Positions 1-7,786 of a stretch of DNA of 64,000 nucleotides are shown in pieces. The first letter of the stretch is position 1. Every line of letters begins with the position of its first letter. This stretch comes from Cohnella thailandensis. Its GTDB lineage: Bacteria; Bacillota; Bacilli; Paenibacillales; Paenibacillaceae. Made by a program: the position numbers and the translations under genes. Under the pieces are notes generated by a model. That model was not told the origin of the DNA. It did no database searches and was given only the letters and a program-made list of their open reading frames with translations. The stretch lies in contig NZ_JACJVQ010000018.1 in NCBI RefSeq assembly GCF_014212135.1, forward strand, positions 23,543-87,542, read 5' to 3'.

Positions 1-230
1 TTCCATTCCGAAGTGTATCCGGAGTGACGTCCATAGCGACGAGGCTTGGCAGGCATGCGGAGCGTATTTACGCTTGCGACCTTCACGCCGAAGATGGCTT
101 CGATAGCAAGCTTGATTTCGGTCTTGTTGGCTTTGAGATCGACTTCGAACACGTATTTCAGTTGTTCGACGAACTCGCTCGTGCGCTCGGTAATGACCGG
201 ACGCTTGATAATATCGCGAGGGTTTTTCAT
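1..230 (-). CDS. rplW: 50S ribosomal protein L23 (partial, 3' end outside window)
   Basis: Reading the minus strand from the ATG at 228-230 gives MKNPRDIIKRPVITERTSE and continues open to the window edge, so about 76 N-terminal residues are present. L23 sits at the peptide exit tunnel, binds 23S rRNA and docks trigger factor and SRP. The RPVITERTSE start and the later basic loop with KPRRYGRHSG-like residues are typical of the family. The ATG overlaps the rplD stop by one base (TAATG), so the two are translationally coupled. The fourth gene of the S10 operon. Confidence 0.97.
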   Translation of the reverse strand, partial: MKNPRDIIKRPVITERTSEFVEQLKYVFEVDLKANKTEIKLAIEAIFGVKVASVNTLRMPAKPRRYGRHSGYTSEW

Positions 231-853
231 TACGCGAACACCTCCTCGACTTTGGCGACCGCATCTTTGGTGATGATCAACTTGTCATGCACCATGATGT
301 CAAGCACGTTGATTCCCGTAGCGGAGACGAACTTCACTCCAGGGATGTTGCGTGCGGACAGCGCCACATTGTCCTCGTAGTCGGCCGTTACGACCAGAGC
401 CTTGCGCTCGACTTTGAGGTTGTTCAGGATTTGCGCGAACTCCTTCGTTTTCGGAGCCGCCAGGCTCAGTTGATCCAGAACGATGATTTCGCCCCCGATT
501 ACCTTGCTGGACAGTGCCGACTTGATCGCCAGACGACGAACCTTACGAGGAAGTTTGAAGCCGTAGCTGCGCGGAGTCGGTCCGAAGACGATACCGCCGC
601 CTTTCCATTGCGGGGAACGGATCGAGCCTTGACGAGCGCGTCCGGTGCCCTTTTGTTTCCATGGTTTACGACCGCCGCCGCGAACTTCGGAACGGCCTTT
701 CGTTTTGTGCGTACCTTGACGTACGGCTGCTTGCTGCAGAACGACTGCGCTGTGAAGAACATGAGTATTCGGGTTAACGCCGAAAATGTTCTCTGCCAGC
801 TCGAGCTCGCCTACTTGGCTGCCGCTTACGTTATATACAGACACTTTTGGCAT
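230..853 (-). CDS. rplD: 50S ribosomal protein L4
   Basis: 207 residues starting MPKVSVYNVSGSQVGELEL, the normal length for bacterial L4. The central loop rich in Arg/Gly (TKGRSEVRGGGRKPWKQKGTG region, about residues 50-80) is the extended tunnel-lining loop that contacts 23S rRNA. Third gene of the S10 operon, 29 bases after rplC and overlapping rplW by one base. In several bacteria L4 also represses its own operon; nothing in this gene itself tests that here. Confidence 0.98.
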   Translation of the reverse strand: MPKVSVYNVSGSQVGELELAENIFGVNPNTHVLHSAVVLQQAAVRQGTHKTKGRSEVRGGGRKPWKQKGTGRARQGSIRSPQWKGGGIVFGPTPRSYGFKLPRKVRRLAIKSALSSKVIGGEIIVLDQLSLAAPKTKEFAQILNNLKVERKALVVTADYEDNVALSARNIPGVKFVSATGINVLDIMVHDKLIITKDAVAKVEEVFA

Positions 854-882
854 GAGAGTGGTCCTCCTTTCTTAAGCAGTTC

Positions 883-1503
883 TTATTTCTTCACCGCTGC
901 GCGGATTTTGAGGTAGCTGTTGCGAGCTCCCGGTACGGATCCCTTGATCAGAAGCACGTTGCGTTCAACGTCGACCTTAACGATCTCGAGGTTCTGAACC
1001 GTGATCGTCTCGCTGCCGAGACGGCCGTGCATCTTCTTGCCCTTCGGTACGCGGTTAGCGTCGCGGATCGTTGCGAGCGAACCGTTACCGCGGTGGTACT
1101 TGGAACCGTGCGTCATCTTGCCGCGTTGGAAGCCCCAACGCTTGATGGCGCCTGCCGTTCCTTTACCCTTAGAAACACCCGTTACGTCAACAAACTCTCC
1201 CTCAGCAAATACGTCAACTTTGACTTCCGCACCGACCTCGAGGCCTTGCGAACCGCTGATTTCGCGAATGAAGCGCTTGGGGCCAGTGTTGGCTTTCTTA
1301 GCATGACCGATAGCAGGCTTGTTCGAGAGCTTCTCGCGCTTGTCTGCGAAACCAAGCTGAACCGCTTCGTATGCATCGTTCTCCGCAGTCTTAACCTGCA
1401 GAACGACGTTCGGAGTCGCTTCGACTACGGTTACCGGCACGACGCTTCCGTCTGCGGCGAACACCTGAGTCATTCCGATCTTACGTCCCAAGATTCCTTT
1501 CAT
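883..1503 (-). CDS. rplC: 50S ribosomal protein L3
   Basis: 206 residues beginning MKGILGRKIGMTQVFAADG, the classical L3 N terminus. It contains the WGFQRGKMTHGSKYHRGNGS segment (about residues 125-145) that reaches toward the peptidyl-transferase centre. Full length for the family. Preceded by an AGAGG-type Shine-Dalgarno and 43 bases downstream of rpsJ, within the S10 operon. Confidence 0.98.
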   Translation of the reverse strand: MKGILGRKIGMTQVFAADGSVVPVTVVEATPNVVLQVKTAENDAYEAVQLGFADKREKLSNKPAIGHAKKANTGPKRFIREISGSQGLEVGAEVKVDVFAEGEFVDVTGVSKGKGTAGAIKRWGFQRGKMTHGSKYHRGNGSLATIRDANRVPKGKKMHGRLGSETITVQNLEIVKVDVERNVLLIKGSVPGARNSYLKIRAAVKK

Positions 1504-1546
1504 GTTGACACCTCTTTTCCTTCTTCAAATAATCTGTTGATAACTA

Positions 1547-1855
1547 TTAAAGCTTGATTTCGATATCCACGCCGGACGGCAGGTCAAGGCGCATCAGCGC
1601 GTCTACCGTTTGCGGCGTCGGATTGACGATGTCAATCAAGCGCTTGTGCGTGCGCATTTCGAATTGCTCACGCGAATCCTTGTACTTGTGGACCGCGCGC
1701 AAGATCGTAATGACTTGCTTCTCGGTCGGCAGCGGGATCGGACCGGATACGCCGGCACCCGTGCGCTTAGCCGTTTCAACGATCTTCTCCGCGGATTGAT
1801 CCAGGATGCGATGATCGTAAGCTTTCAAACGGATACGGATTTTTTGCTTTGCCAT
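1547..1855 (-). CDS. rpsJ: 30S ribosomal protein S10 / NusE
   Basis: 102 residues starting MAKQKIRIRLKAYDHRILDQ. The frame is open further upstream to 1897, but the ATG at 1853-1855 is chosen because it has a strong AAGGAGGG Shine-Dalgarno and matches the family length. S10 is a 30S head protein and, with NusB, part of transcription antitermination. First gene of the S10 operon, behind a structured leader and a sigma-A promoter. Confidence 0.98.
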   Translation of the reverse strand: MAKQKIRIRLKAYDHRILDQSAEKIVETAKRTGAGVSGPIPLPTEKQVITILRAVHKYKDSREQFEMRTHKRLIDIVNPTPQTVDALMRLDLPSGVDIEIKL

Positions 1856-1902
1856 AGAAGTTCCCTCCTTCATTCGCCCAATTTTGGAATCGGACATACT
1901 CC

Positions 1903-1974
1903 GCGAGAATAACCCGACAAGCTCCCTCTGGCCACCCTATGGCAAAGGGGCCGGGTGTGTCGGCAACCTCTCGC
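1903..1974 (-). ncRNA. Structured 5' leader of the S10 operon
   Basis: In the rpsJ 5' UTR the minus strand folds as nested arms: GCGAGA (1969-1974) with TCTCGC (1903-1908), then CCGACA with TGTCGG, then CACCC with GGGTG around a loop. The nested pairing and its place between promoter and rpsJ suggest an r-protein leader of the kind known for Gram-positive r-protein operons. The ligand is not shown by the sequence. Confidence 0.6.
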
Positions 1975-2005
1975 ATCATCGCACAGTCACAGACCAACAT
2001 TCACT

Positions 2006-2034
2006 ATTATAGCGATCTGCCCAGTCAATTGCAA
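2006..2034 (-). promoter_or_regulatory. Sigma-A promoter of the S10 operon
   Basis: Minus strand TTGCAA (2029-2034), 17-bp spacer, TATAAT (2006-2011). It precedes the structured rpsJ leader by about 30 bases. The S10 operon is therefore independent of tuf, which ends in its own terminator about 12 kb away. Confidence 0.8.
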
Positions 2035-2226
2035 CAAAATTTTAATGTTTTCAATAGACGGTTACCTAATACGTTCCGATCGTTCAGGACATGCTAATCC
2101 TAACACATATATATAGAAGAAACACGTTCAAAACGTTTCCTGCGCCGCCGTTCCGAGCAATGGATATTGCAGCGCATCTTATGCTATGATTCAGGTTGAA
2201 CAAGCATAAGGAGGCATTCCATACTC

Positions 2227-2892
2227 ATGAAATCCAACTCGCGCAAGCCGCTCCTGCTATTGCTGGCAGGAATCGCCCTAATATCCGTTCTTCTATCGGG
2301 CTGCGGCAAGAACAACGACAAACCCGCCGCTTTCACCGGTTCCGTCGATCCGAACGCCAGCCATCCGATCGTGACGATCGAGATGGACAGCGGCAAGATC
2401 ATCAAGGCCGAACTATACCCCGAAGTCGCTCCTATTACGGTCAACAACTTCATCTCTTTGGCGAAAAGCGGATTCTATGACGGCCTCACTTTCCACCGAA
2501 TCATTAAAGGCTTCATGATTCAAGGCGGCGATCCCGAAGGCAATGGATCCGGCGGCCCCGGGTATTCGATCAAAGGAGAATTCGCTAACAACGGCGTAAC
2601 CAATAAACTGCTGCACGAGAAAGGCGTCCTCTCCATGGCAAGGTCGGAATCCGCCGATTCCGCCGGTTCCCAGTTCTTTATCATGGACGGAACGGCCGAC
2701 TATCTGGATGGCCTCTATGCTGGATTCGGCAAGTTAACGGATGGATTCGACGTCCTCGAGGAGATCGTCAATCTCGAGACCGTCGAAGGCCCCGATGGAG
2801 CGCTATCCAAACCGGTCACCCCTCCCGTTATGAAGAAAGTAACCGTCGACACTCTGGGTGTCGAATACCCGGAACCGGAGAAAATGAAATAA
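2227..2892 (+). CDS. Lipoprotein cyclophilin-type peptidyl-prolyl cis-trans isomerase
   Basis: 221 residues. A hydrophobic signal peptide ends in the lipobox LLSGC with Cys26, so it should be lipid-anchored outside the membrane. The cyclophilin domain (about residues 45-210) shows FHRIIKGFMIQGGDP, the Gly-rich stretch after it, and GSQFFIM, which hold the usual catalytic Arg and substrate-pocket residues. It likely assists folding of exported proteins. Good AAGGAGG ribosome site before ATG 2227. Monocistronic, plus strand, with its own terminator, between rpsJ and the convergent catabolic operon. Confidence 0.93.
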   Translation: MKSNSRKPLLLLLAGIALISVLLSGCGKNNDKPAAFTGSVDPNASHPIVTIEMDSGKIIKAELYPEVAPITVNNFISLAKSGFYDGLTFHRIIKGFMIQGGDPEGNGSGGPGYSIKGEFANNGVTNKLLHEKGVLSMARSESADSAGSQFFIMDGTADYLDGLYAGFGKLTDGFDVLEEIVNLETVEGPDGALSKPVTPPVMKKVTVDTLGVEYPEPEKMK

Positions 2893-2904
2893 TCCCGCGA
2901 AAAA

Positions 2905-2958
2905 CCCGCGAACGGCCGTCGATCCCCTGATCGCCAGTCGTTCGCGGGCTCTTTTTTT
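2905..2958 (+). terminator. Rho-independent terminator of the cyclophilin gene
   Basis: CCCGCGAA pairs with TTCGCGGG (2941-2948), with partial pairing inside, followed by CTCTTTTTTT. It lies directly after the stop codon at 2892. The facing operon ends at 2969 and may use the same hairpin less efficiently. Confidence 0.85.
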
Positions 2959-2968
2959 ACTCATAGCA

Positions 2969-3829
2969 TTAAATGACACGCTGACTCAACGGAAGGAATC
3001 CTTCGATTCTGCAGTCCGCCCGATCTCCCGATCGGATGACGACAGCCCCCGGCGTTCCGGTCATCAGGATATCCCCCGGAAGAAGCGTCATAAAGCGCGA
3101 GTGGAAGGCAACGGCATACCACGGCCTATACCTCATGTTAACCACGCGGTTTCGATGCACCGTAACCCCATTGAGCACTGTCGACACCTCTAATTCAAGA
3201 ATGTCAGGTATCTCGTCCGGAGAGACCAGCTCCGGCCCGAAACCGAAGAAGGTGTCATAGCTCTTCGCCCGGGTTAGAAATCTCGGGTTTCTCGAATGGA
3301 TATCCGCAGCCGTCACGTCCAATACGGCCGCGAAGCCGGCTACGCAGCTGGGCGCCTCCGCCTCGCCGACATTGCGGCATTTGCGGCCTATCACGATAGC
3401 GAGCTCGGCCTCGGCGGTAATCGTCCCCGCCTCCTCCGGCAACTTGATCGCTTCCTGCATGCCGCAAAGCGCCGTCGTCGGCTTCATGAAGCCGACAGGC
3501 TCCTCGTCGGGACTTAAAGAATTCGCCAACGGAGGCTTATCCCCGTAATTCATTCCAATCCCCCAGATCTTGCTTGGATTCCTATACAAGGGAGCGTATT
3601 CCGCTGCGTCTTCGGGCAACGCCGTCAACCCTTCGACAAAGCTTCTCCCCCCGCCTTCTTCATACCAATCCCTCAAGTCATCGTATCGTCCCTCCGACAA
3701 TATCGTCGCCAGATGATCCGGCCAATCCCCGCCCCCATGCATACGGATATCCCTCAAGGTTACATATCCCCCGGCGGTTCGAATCGCCGAGACCTCTTCG
3801 CCCGACTTCGCCAGCGTTACTATTCTCAT
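2969..3829 (-). CDS. Fumarylacetoacetate hydrolase (FAH) family protein
   Basis: 286 residues from the ATG at 3827-3829, which overlaps the amidase stop as ATGA. An upstream in-frame start at 3898 would run into the amidase and is less likely. The FAH fold is shown by TAEAELAIVIG (acidic metal ligands), AVLDVTAADIHSR, RAKSYDTFFGFGP and GDILMTGTPGAV. Family members are metal-dependent C-C hydrolases, decarboxylases or tautomerases acting on 1,3-dicarbonyl or 2-oxo acids. Last gene of the catabolic operon. In this context it may process the carbon skeleton left after ring opening and deamidation; the substrate is unknown. Confidence 0.85.
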   Translation of the reverse strand: MRIVTLAKSGEEVSAIRTAGGYVTLRDIRMHGGGDWPDHLATILSEGRYDDLRDWYEEGGGRSFVEGLTALPEDAAEYAPLYRNPSKIWGIGMNYGDKPPLANSLSPDEEPVGFMKPTTALCGMQEAIKLPEEAGTITAEAELAIVIGRKCRNVGEAEAPSCVAGFAAVLDVTAADIHSRNPRFLTRAKSYDTFFGFGPELVSPDEIPDILELEVSTVLNGVTVHRNRVVNMRYRPWYAVAFHSRFMTLLPGDILMTGTPGAVVIRSGDRADCRIEGFLPLSQRVI

Positions 3830-5043
3830 GTCGCACTCTCCGTTCTGGAATGGGCGACCAATTCGACCGCCCGGCTCTCGACCAATTGACGAACCCAAGC
3901 GAGCAGCTTCCGATCCTGCCCTCTTCCGGCGATCGCGGATATTCCAATCGGAGCTTCATGATGCGAATCAAGCGGAATTTGAATCTGAGGCAATCCGGTC
4001 AAGCCTGCGATACAAGTGAGCTGAAGCACGCCCGACCGCCAGCCTTCCAATCGTTCCGCCGGCAGTTGAAGCGCAGGTGCCGAACCGGGAGCCGTCGGAA
4101 TCAGAAGCAAGCCGTCGTCTCCGAGAATAGATTCCACTTTCTCTCGAATAACCTGCCGGCGCCGTTTCGCATCTTCAATGTCCTTCGCGCTCTGAATCTT
4201 GGCTCCCTCGAAGCGCCCCGCTATGTCCGGAGCGAAGTTCGGCTTCGTTTCTTCTATCCATCGCCCATGCCTTCTCCAGATTTCATGCCCCTGCAGCTCC
4301 CGGAACGTGCTCGACCACTCGCTCAACCCTTCCGGAGCAAGCTCGATCCATTCGCATTCCATCCCCAACTCGGCAAGCCCCGCAAGCCATCCTTCGGGAA
4401 GTCCTTCGAACCGCGGATTGGCGAGCGCCCAAGCCTCCTTGACGAATCGGATTCGACGCAGGCCCCCGGCCTCCTCCTGAAGCCCGCCTCCGAGAAGCGC
4501 CGCGCCGGCCTTTTCCAGAACCGACGGTTCAGCTGCCAGAACGCCCACCGTATCGAAGGATTCGGCCAACGGGATGACTCCTTCGACGGAGATCGCCCCA
4601 TGAGAGGGTCGGAACCCATAAATCCCGCAATAAGAAGCCGGAATCCTCACCGACCCCCCAGTATCCGTACCGAGCGCGAAGTCAGCCGATCCGGAAGCTA
4701 CCGCTACGGCCGAACCGCTGGACGAGCCTCCGGGAATGCAGCCTCTTGCCCTAGGATTAATGGGAGTCCCATAGTGAGCGTTCTCCCCATTCAAGCTGAA
4801 CATAAGCTTATCCGTATGGGTAACCCCCTCCATCTTCGCCCCTTCGGCCAGCAAGGCCAATATGGAAGGCGCCGTCCGGCCGGCAGGCGGATGAGTCCGC
4901 AGCCAATCCGGATTCCCCGCGCTCGAGACATGCCCTTCGATATCGAATACATCCTTAACCGCAAAGGTCAGTCCGGTTAAACTACCCCTTCCGGTTGAAG
5001 CAAGCTTCAAGCTTCTGATCATATAGGCGCCGAATTCATTCAT
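3826..5043 (-). CDS. Amidase-signature family hydrolase
   Basis: 405 residues from the ATG at 5041-5043. The frame extends to 5094, but this start follows the upstream stop in the usual coupled arrangement (8-base overlap). The amidase signature is complete: Lys30 in FAVKDVFD, the cis-Ser region GGSSSGSAVAVASG (about 105-118), and nucleophile Ser131 in GTDTGGSVRIPAS. Relatives include AtzE/AtzF-type biuret and allophanate hydrolases, ureidomalonase and indoleacetamide hydrolase. At about 405 residues it is shorter than many members and has no allophanate C-terminal domain. It probably cleaves a linear amide produced by the ring-opening enzyme in the same operon. Confidence 0.88.
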   Translation of the reverse strand: MNEFGAYMIRSLKLASTGRGSLTGLTFAVKDVFDIEGHVSSAGNPDWLRTHPPAGRTAPSILALLAEGAKMEGVTHTDKLMFSLNGENAHYGTPINPRARGCIPGGSSSGSAVAVASGSADFALGTDTGGSVRIPASYCGIYGFRPSHGAISVEGVIPLAESFDTVGVLAAEPSVLEKAGAALLGGGLQEEAGGLRRIRFVKEAWALANPRFEGLPEGWLAGLAELGMECEWIELAPEGLSEWSSTFRELQGHEIWRRHGRWIEETKPNFAPDIAGRFEGAKIQSAKDIEDAKRRRQVIREKVESILGDDGLLLIPTAPGSAPALQLPAERLEGWRSGVLQLTCIAGLTGLPQIQIPLDSHHEAPIGISAIAGRGQDRKLLAWVRQLVESRAVELVAHSRTESAT

Positions 5044-6067
5044 AGCCAAGCGCTCCTTCTCGCAATGGGGTAAACGCCCGAGGAGCCTTCGCATGAGCGA
5101 TTAACTCTCGCGCAGTCCCGTTGTCGTATCGATAGCGAATCTCAAGTTTATCCGTTTTCGCCGCCGATTCGGCATGGGCCGGTTCCTGAAGCAGAAGGCC
5201 CACGAGGTATTCCGATTCTTCCGGCTCGTAGAACCGTTGAACGTAGGCTAGCAACTGGGCGTAATGCAGCATATTGCCGCTTCCGTACGGATTAAAGAAA
5301 TCTCCGATGTTATCGCTTCCGAGACCGACCCTCACCCCCGCCTTCCTCAGCTTCTTCACCGGAGCCAACGCTCGGGTAGCAATCGCGGTCGGACATACCG
5401 TAACATGAAGCCCGCTTCTAGAGACGAGTTCGATTGCTTCTTCGGCCTCCTTCTCGGTTACGTTGGCAAGGGAATTGCAATGTATCGCATAGCATCTGCC
5501 TCCCCAGCCCCGCTTCTCCGCCGCCGTTGCCAAATAAGGGAGCAGAAAATGCTCGGGTCGGCCGCTCTCGTCGGTATGGAACTCCGCCCATTCCGCTCCG
5601 CCCGCTTCCGCAATCGAGAGAACGCGGTCGATATGCGCCTCCCCATCGCCATCGGCAAGAGTGTGGCCTCCGACCCCCATTTTCCCCATTCGAAGCGCCT
5701 CCAGAAGCAACGCCTCGCTCTGCGGGAACCGATCGAACCCTTCCTGAGCGAACGCCGTCAGATCGATCACGATCCGATCCTCATATCGCTCCTTCAATTC
5801 AAGCAGCGCTTCGACACCTTTCAAGCCGACCAAAGGATCTACATCCACATGCGTTCGAACATATCTCGTTCCGTAGGCAAGCATTGTCTGCAAGGCCTTC
5901 TCCGCCCTATCGTATATATCTTGCTTCGTAAAGGCCGCCTTCGCTTGTCTCGTCCATTCCGCACGAATCGGAACCGGCTCGTCTTTATAAGGAAGGAACG
6001 TATACAACATCCCCTTGTCCAAGTGCGCATGCTCGTTGGAGAACCCGCGCGTCATCCATTCCTTCAT
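5036..6067 (-). CDS. Cytosine-deaminase-like amidohydrolase lacking the N-terminal beta-sandwich
   Basis: 343 residues. Metal-site motifs of the CodA/AtzC group are present: HAH (His13, His15) with LDK, RTHVDVDP, FHTDES (His and Glu of the active site), AIHC and GSDNIGD (Asp). Family members hydrolyse an exocyclic amine or alkylamine of pyrimidines or triazines. The protein begins almost directly at HAHLDK, so the usual N-terminal strands (about 55-65 residues) are absent, while the C-terminal sandwich part is kept. The start is supported by an AAGGAGAGG ribosome site and by the closeness of the previous stop (6114), so this is not a missed start. Its role in removing an amino substituent before ring opening is inferred. 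Confidence 0.83.
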   Translation of the reverse strand: MKEWMTRGFSNEHAHLDKGMLYTFLPYKDEPVPIRAEWTRQAKAAFTKQDIYDRAEKALQTMLAYGTRYVRTHVDVDPLVGLKGVEALLELKERYEDRIVIDLTAFAQEGFDRFPQSEALLLEALRMGKMGVGGHTLADGDGEAHIDRVLSIAEAGGAEWAEFHTDESGRPEHFLLPYLATAAEKRGWGGRCYAIHCNSLANVTEKEAEEAIELVSRSGLHVTVCPTAIATRALAPVKKLRKAGVRVGLGSDNIGDFFNPYGSGNMLHYAQLLAYVQRFYEPEESEYLVGLLLQEPAHAESAAKTDKLEIRYRYDNGTARELIAHAKAPRAFTPLREGALGYE

Positions 6068-6113
6068 TCAATCTGCTCCTCTCCTTGTGCTCCCCTGGGC
6101 CCCTGGCCATTAT

Positions 6114-7154
6114 CTAATCTCTTATAACCAGAGCAACCAAGTTCGAGCCCTGCGGACCTTGATGCTCCGAACCGGCCGAACATAAGATCGAAGCGTCGCC
6201 GACGAAGCTGCCGACTACGGCGTTCGCCACCGCCTTGGCCACGATTCCCGCATGCATGCTAAGCGCATCCGAGTGGATCGTATGCCGTTGTCCTCGTATA
6301 TGAGGCAAAGCATCGCAACCAGCATTGACGAACGCTTGAACGATACGAGCCTGATCGACGTTCGCAAGAACGGGAGAGGCCTCCATTCCGACGGATCGGA
6401 ATGTACGGATCAGGCCTTCCAGGTCGAACGCATCCTTCATGACGCCGGAACCGATCCTCAGCGGGCTGGGAGAGCCTTTGGAATTCCCCATGACGATAAC
6501 TCGCACCGCCGTCTGCTCCCCCCCGGCCGAAACCGACGTTTTCTCCGAATACAAGGAGTGATCTTCATTGATGCTTCGCTCGACCACACTCTCTCTGTCG
6601 ATCTCGCCAAGCGCAACCGCGGAGCCCAGCGCCGAAGACGCCTTCGACCGCGCTCCTCCGATGCCCCAAGGACATTTGATCTCGACGCAATGAACGTCGT
6701 CCGCCGAAGTCAGGCCCGCATCCAGCATCGCACGCTTCACCGTCACCGCCGTGAGATCCACCTGAACCGTCGTGCCGATCTCCTCCGGCGCAAGCTTGCG
6801 GCTAGAAGCCACTCCGAACACGAACTTTTTCTCATCCGAATCCTTAACATCCGTTTCTTCGCATGCCCGCTTCAGGAATAACGTATAGTGAGGACTCATC
6901 AACCCTCCGGTTTTGCCGATCATCATCATGGGAATGCGGTCGAACACCTCTTCCGCCGTCCATCCGAGGTAAGGGGACAGCAGCGTCTGAAAGGCCAGCG
7001 TCGCGTAGCCTCGAGCATAACCGTCGCCTTCCGTCTGGGCGATAATCCCCTTGATTTCCTCCGCGCGGATTTTCCCATCCGCCAGCAGCTCCGCCAAGCG
7101 GCTTACGTCGCCCGGGTGTTCCATCGTAAGCTTCAACAGGTCACAGTACTCCAT
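6114..7154 (-). CDS. Ring-opening amidohydrolase, cyanuric acid hydrolase/barbiturase family, divergent
   Basis: 346 residues from the ATG at 7152-7154, which has an AAGGAG site and overlaps the previous stop by 14 bases. The threefold-repeated AtzD/barbiturase fold is recognisable. Domain B keeps the probable catalytic Lys160 (VEIKCP) and Ser174 (ASSALG). Domain C keeps RGQRHT and SAGSEHQGP. Domain A is altered: the Lys of the family GKTEGNG motif is Gln40 (AQTEGDG), and the Ser of SGGTEG is Ile79 (IGKTGG). The domain B insertion of AtzD is also missing. The enzyme probably opens a cyclic imide or ureide ring; cyanuric acid itself is unlikely. Confidence 0.85.
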   Translation of the reverse strand: MEYCDLLKLTMEHPGDVSRLAELLADGKIRAEEIKGIIAQTEGDGYARGYATLAFQTLLSPYLGWTAEEVFDRIPMMMIGKTGGLMSPHYTLFLKRACEETDVKDSDEKKFVFGVASSRKLAPEEIGTTVQVDLTAVTVKRAMLDAGLTSADDVHCVEIKCPWGIGGARSKASSALGSAVALGEIDRESVVERSINEDHSLYSEKTSVSAGGEQTAVRVIVMGNSKGSPSPLRIGSGVMKDAFDLEGLIRTFRSVGMEASPVLANVDQARIVQAFVNAGCDALPHIRGQRHTIHSDALSMHAGIVAKAVANAVVGSFVGDASILCSAGSEHQGPQGSNLVALVIRD

Positions 7155-7782
7155 TCTTAGCTGTCTCCTTCCAGCACTTCCGCACATCTTCCGATTGAGC
7201 CACGATGCCGAAGTGCCTGTGTATATTCGTTAAACTAGGTTCAAAAGCGTCTTCGAATTGGCAAGCCGTCGCATCTCTAACCACCACGACATGGAAGCCT
7301 AGCAGATGCGCTTCGCGTGCCGTCGATTCCACGCAAGTATTCGTGTTTAGACCGACTAGAACCAAGGTTCGTATCCCTTGAGTTTGAAGCCGTTCTTGGA
7401 GATCCGTCCCCGTAAACGCGCTATAACGATGCTTCCAGAACACCTGATCCTCTTGCTCCGGTTCTACCCCTTCGTAGAATCGTTGCCCCCATGTGCCCGT
7501 TCGGCAAGTGTTCGGATGTCCCCGTCCGCGTCGTCTCATTGTCCAGGCATCGTCGCCATCGTTCTCTTCGTTATGGGACATCCCTATGAGCCAAATCGGA
7601 ATGGAAGCCTCCCTGGCGGCCCCCCTCAGCATCCTAACGGTCGGAACAAGCCTCTGATAATGTTTCACCCGATTGCCCGCTAACGCGACGGCTCCTCGAT
7701 CATGAACGAAATCGTTCTGCATATCGACAACCAGGAGCGCAGCCCCTTCCTCCAGCACGCTTTCAAGCGTATAACCGTTCAT
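7141..7782 (-). CDS. Isochorismatase-like cysteine hydrolase (BiuH/RutB-like)
   Basis: 213 residues. The Asp-Lys-Cys triad is visible: Asp20 in VVDMQNDF, Lys117 in FWKHRYSAF, Cys150 in NTNTCVESTAREA. This fold covers isochorismatases, nicotinamidases, biuret hydrolase and ureidoacrylate hydrolase RutB. Next to a ring-opening amidohydrolase, a biuret- or ureido-acid-hydrolysing role is the most natural reading, but the substrate is not determined by the sequence. Strong AAGGAGG site. It sits between the importer ATPase (4 bases away) and the ring-opening gene (14-base overlap). Confidence 0.87.
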   Translation of the reverse strand: MNGYTLESVLEEGAALLVVDMQNDFVHDRGAVALAGNRVKHYQRLVPTVRMLRGAAREASIPIWLIGMSHNEENDGDDAWTMRRRGRGHPNTCRTGTWGQRFYEGVEPEQEDQVFWKHRYSAFTGTDLQERLQTQGIRTLVLVGLNTNTCVESTAREAHLLGFHVVVVRDATACQFEDAFEPSLTNIHRHFGIVAQSEDVRKCWKETAKNGVL

Positions 7783-7786
7783 CGCC

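Noticed and set aside
3574..4980. 468-codon plus-strand frame opposite the amidase and FAH genes
   Set aside because: Arg/Pro/Ser-rich shadow with no domain, opposite two well-supported hydrolases.
6114..7154. Naming the ring-opening gene atzD or bar
   Set aside because: Domain A dyad residues differ from both, so neither cyanuric acid nor barbiturate can be assigned as substrate.
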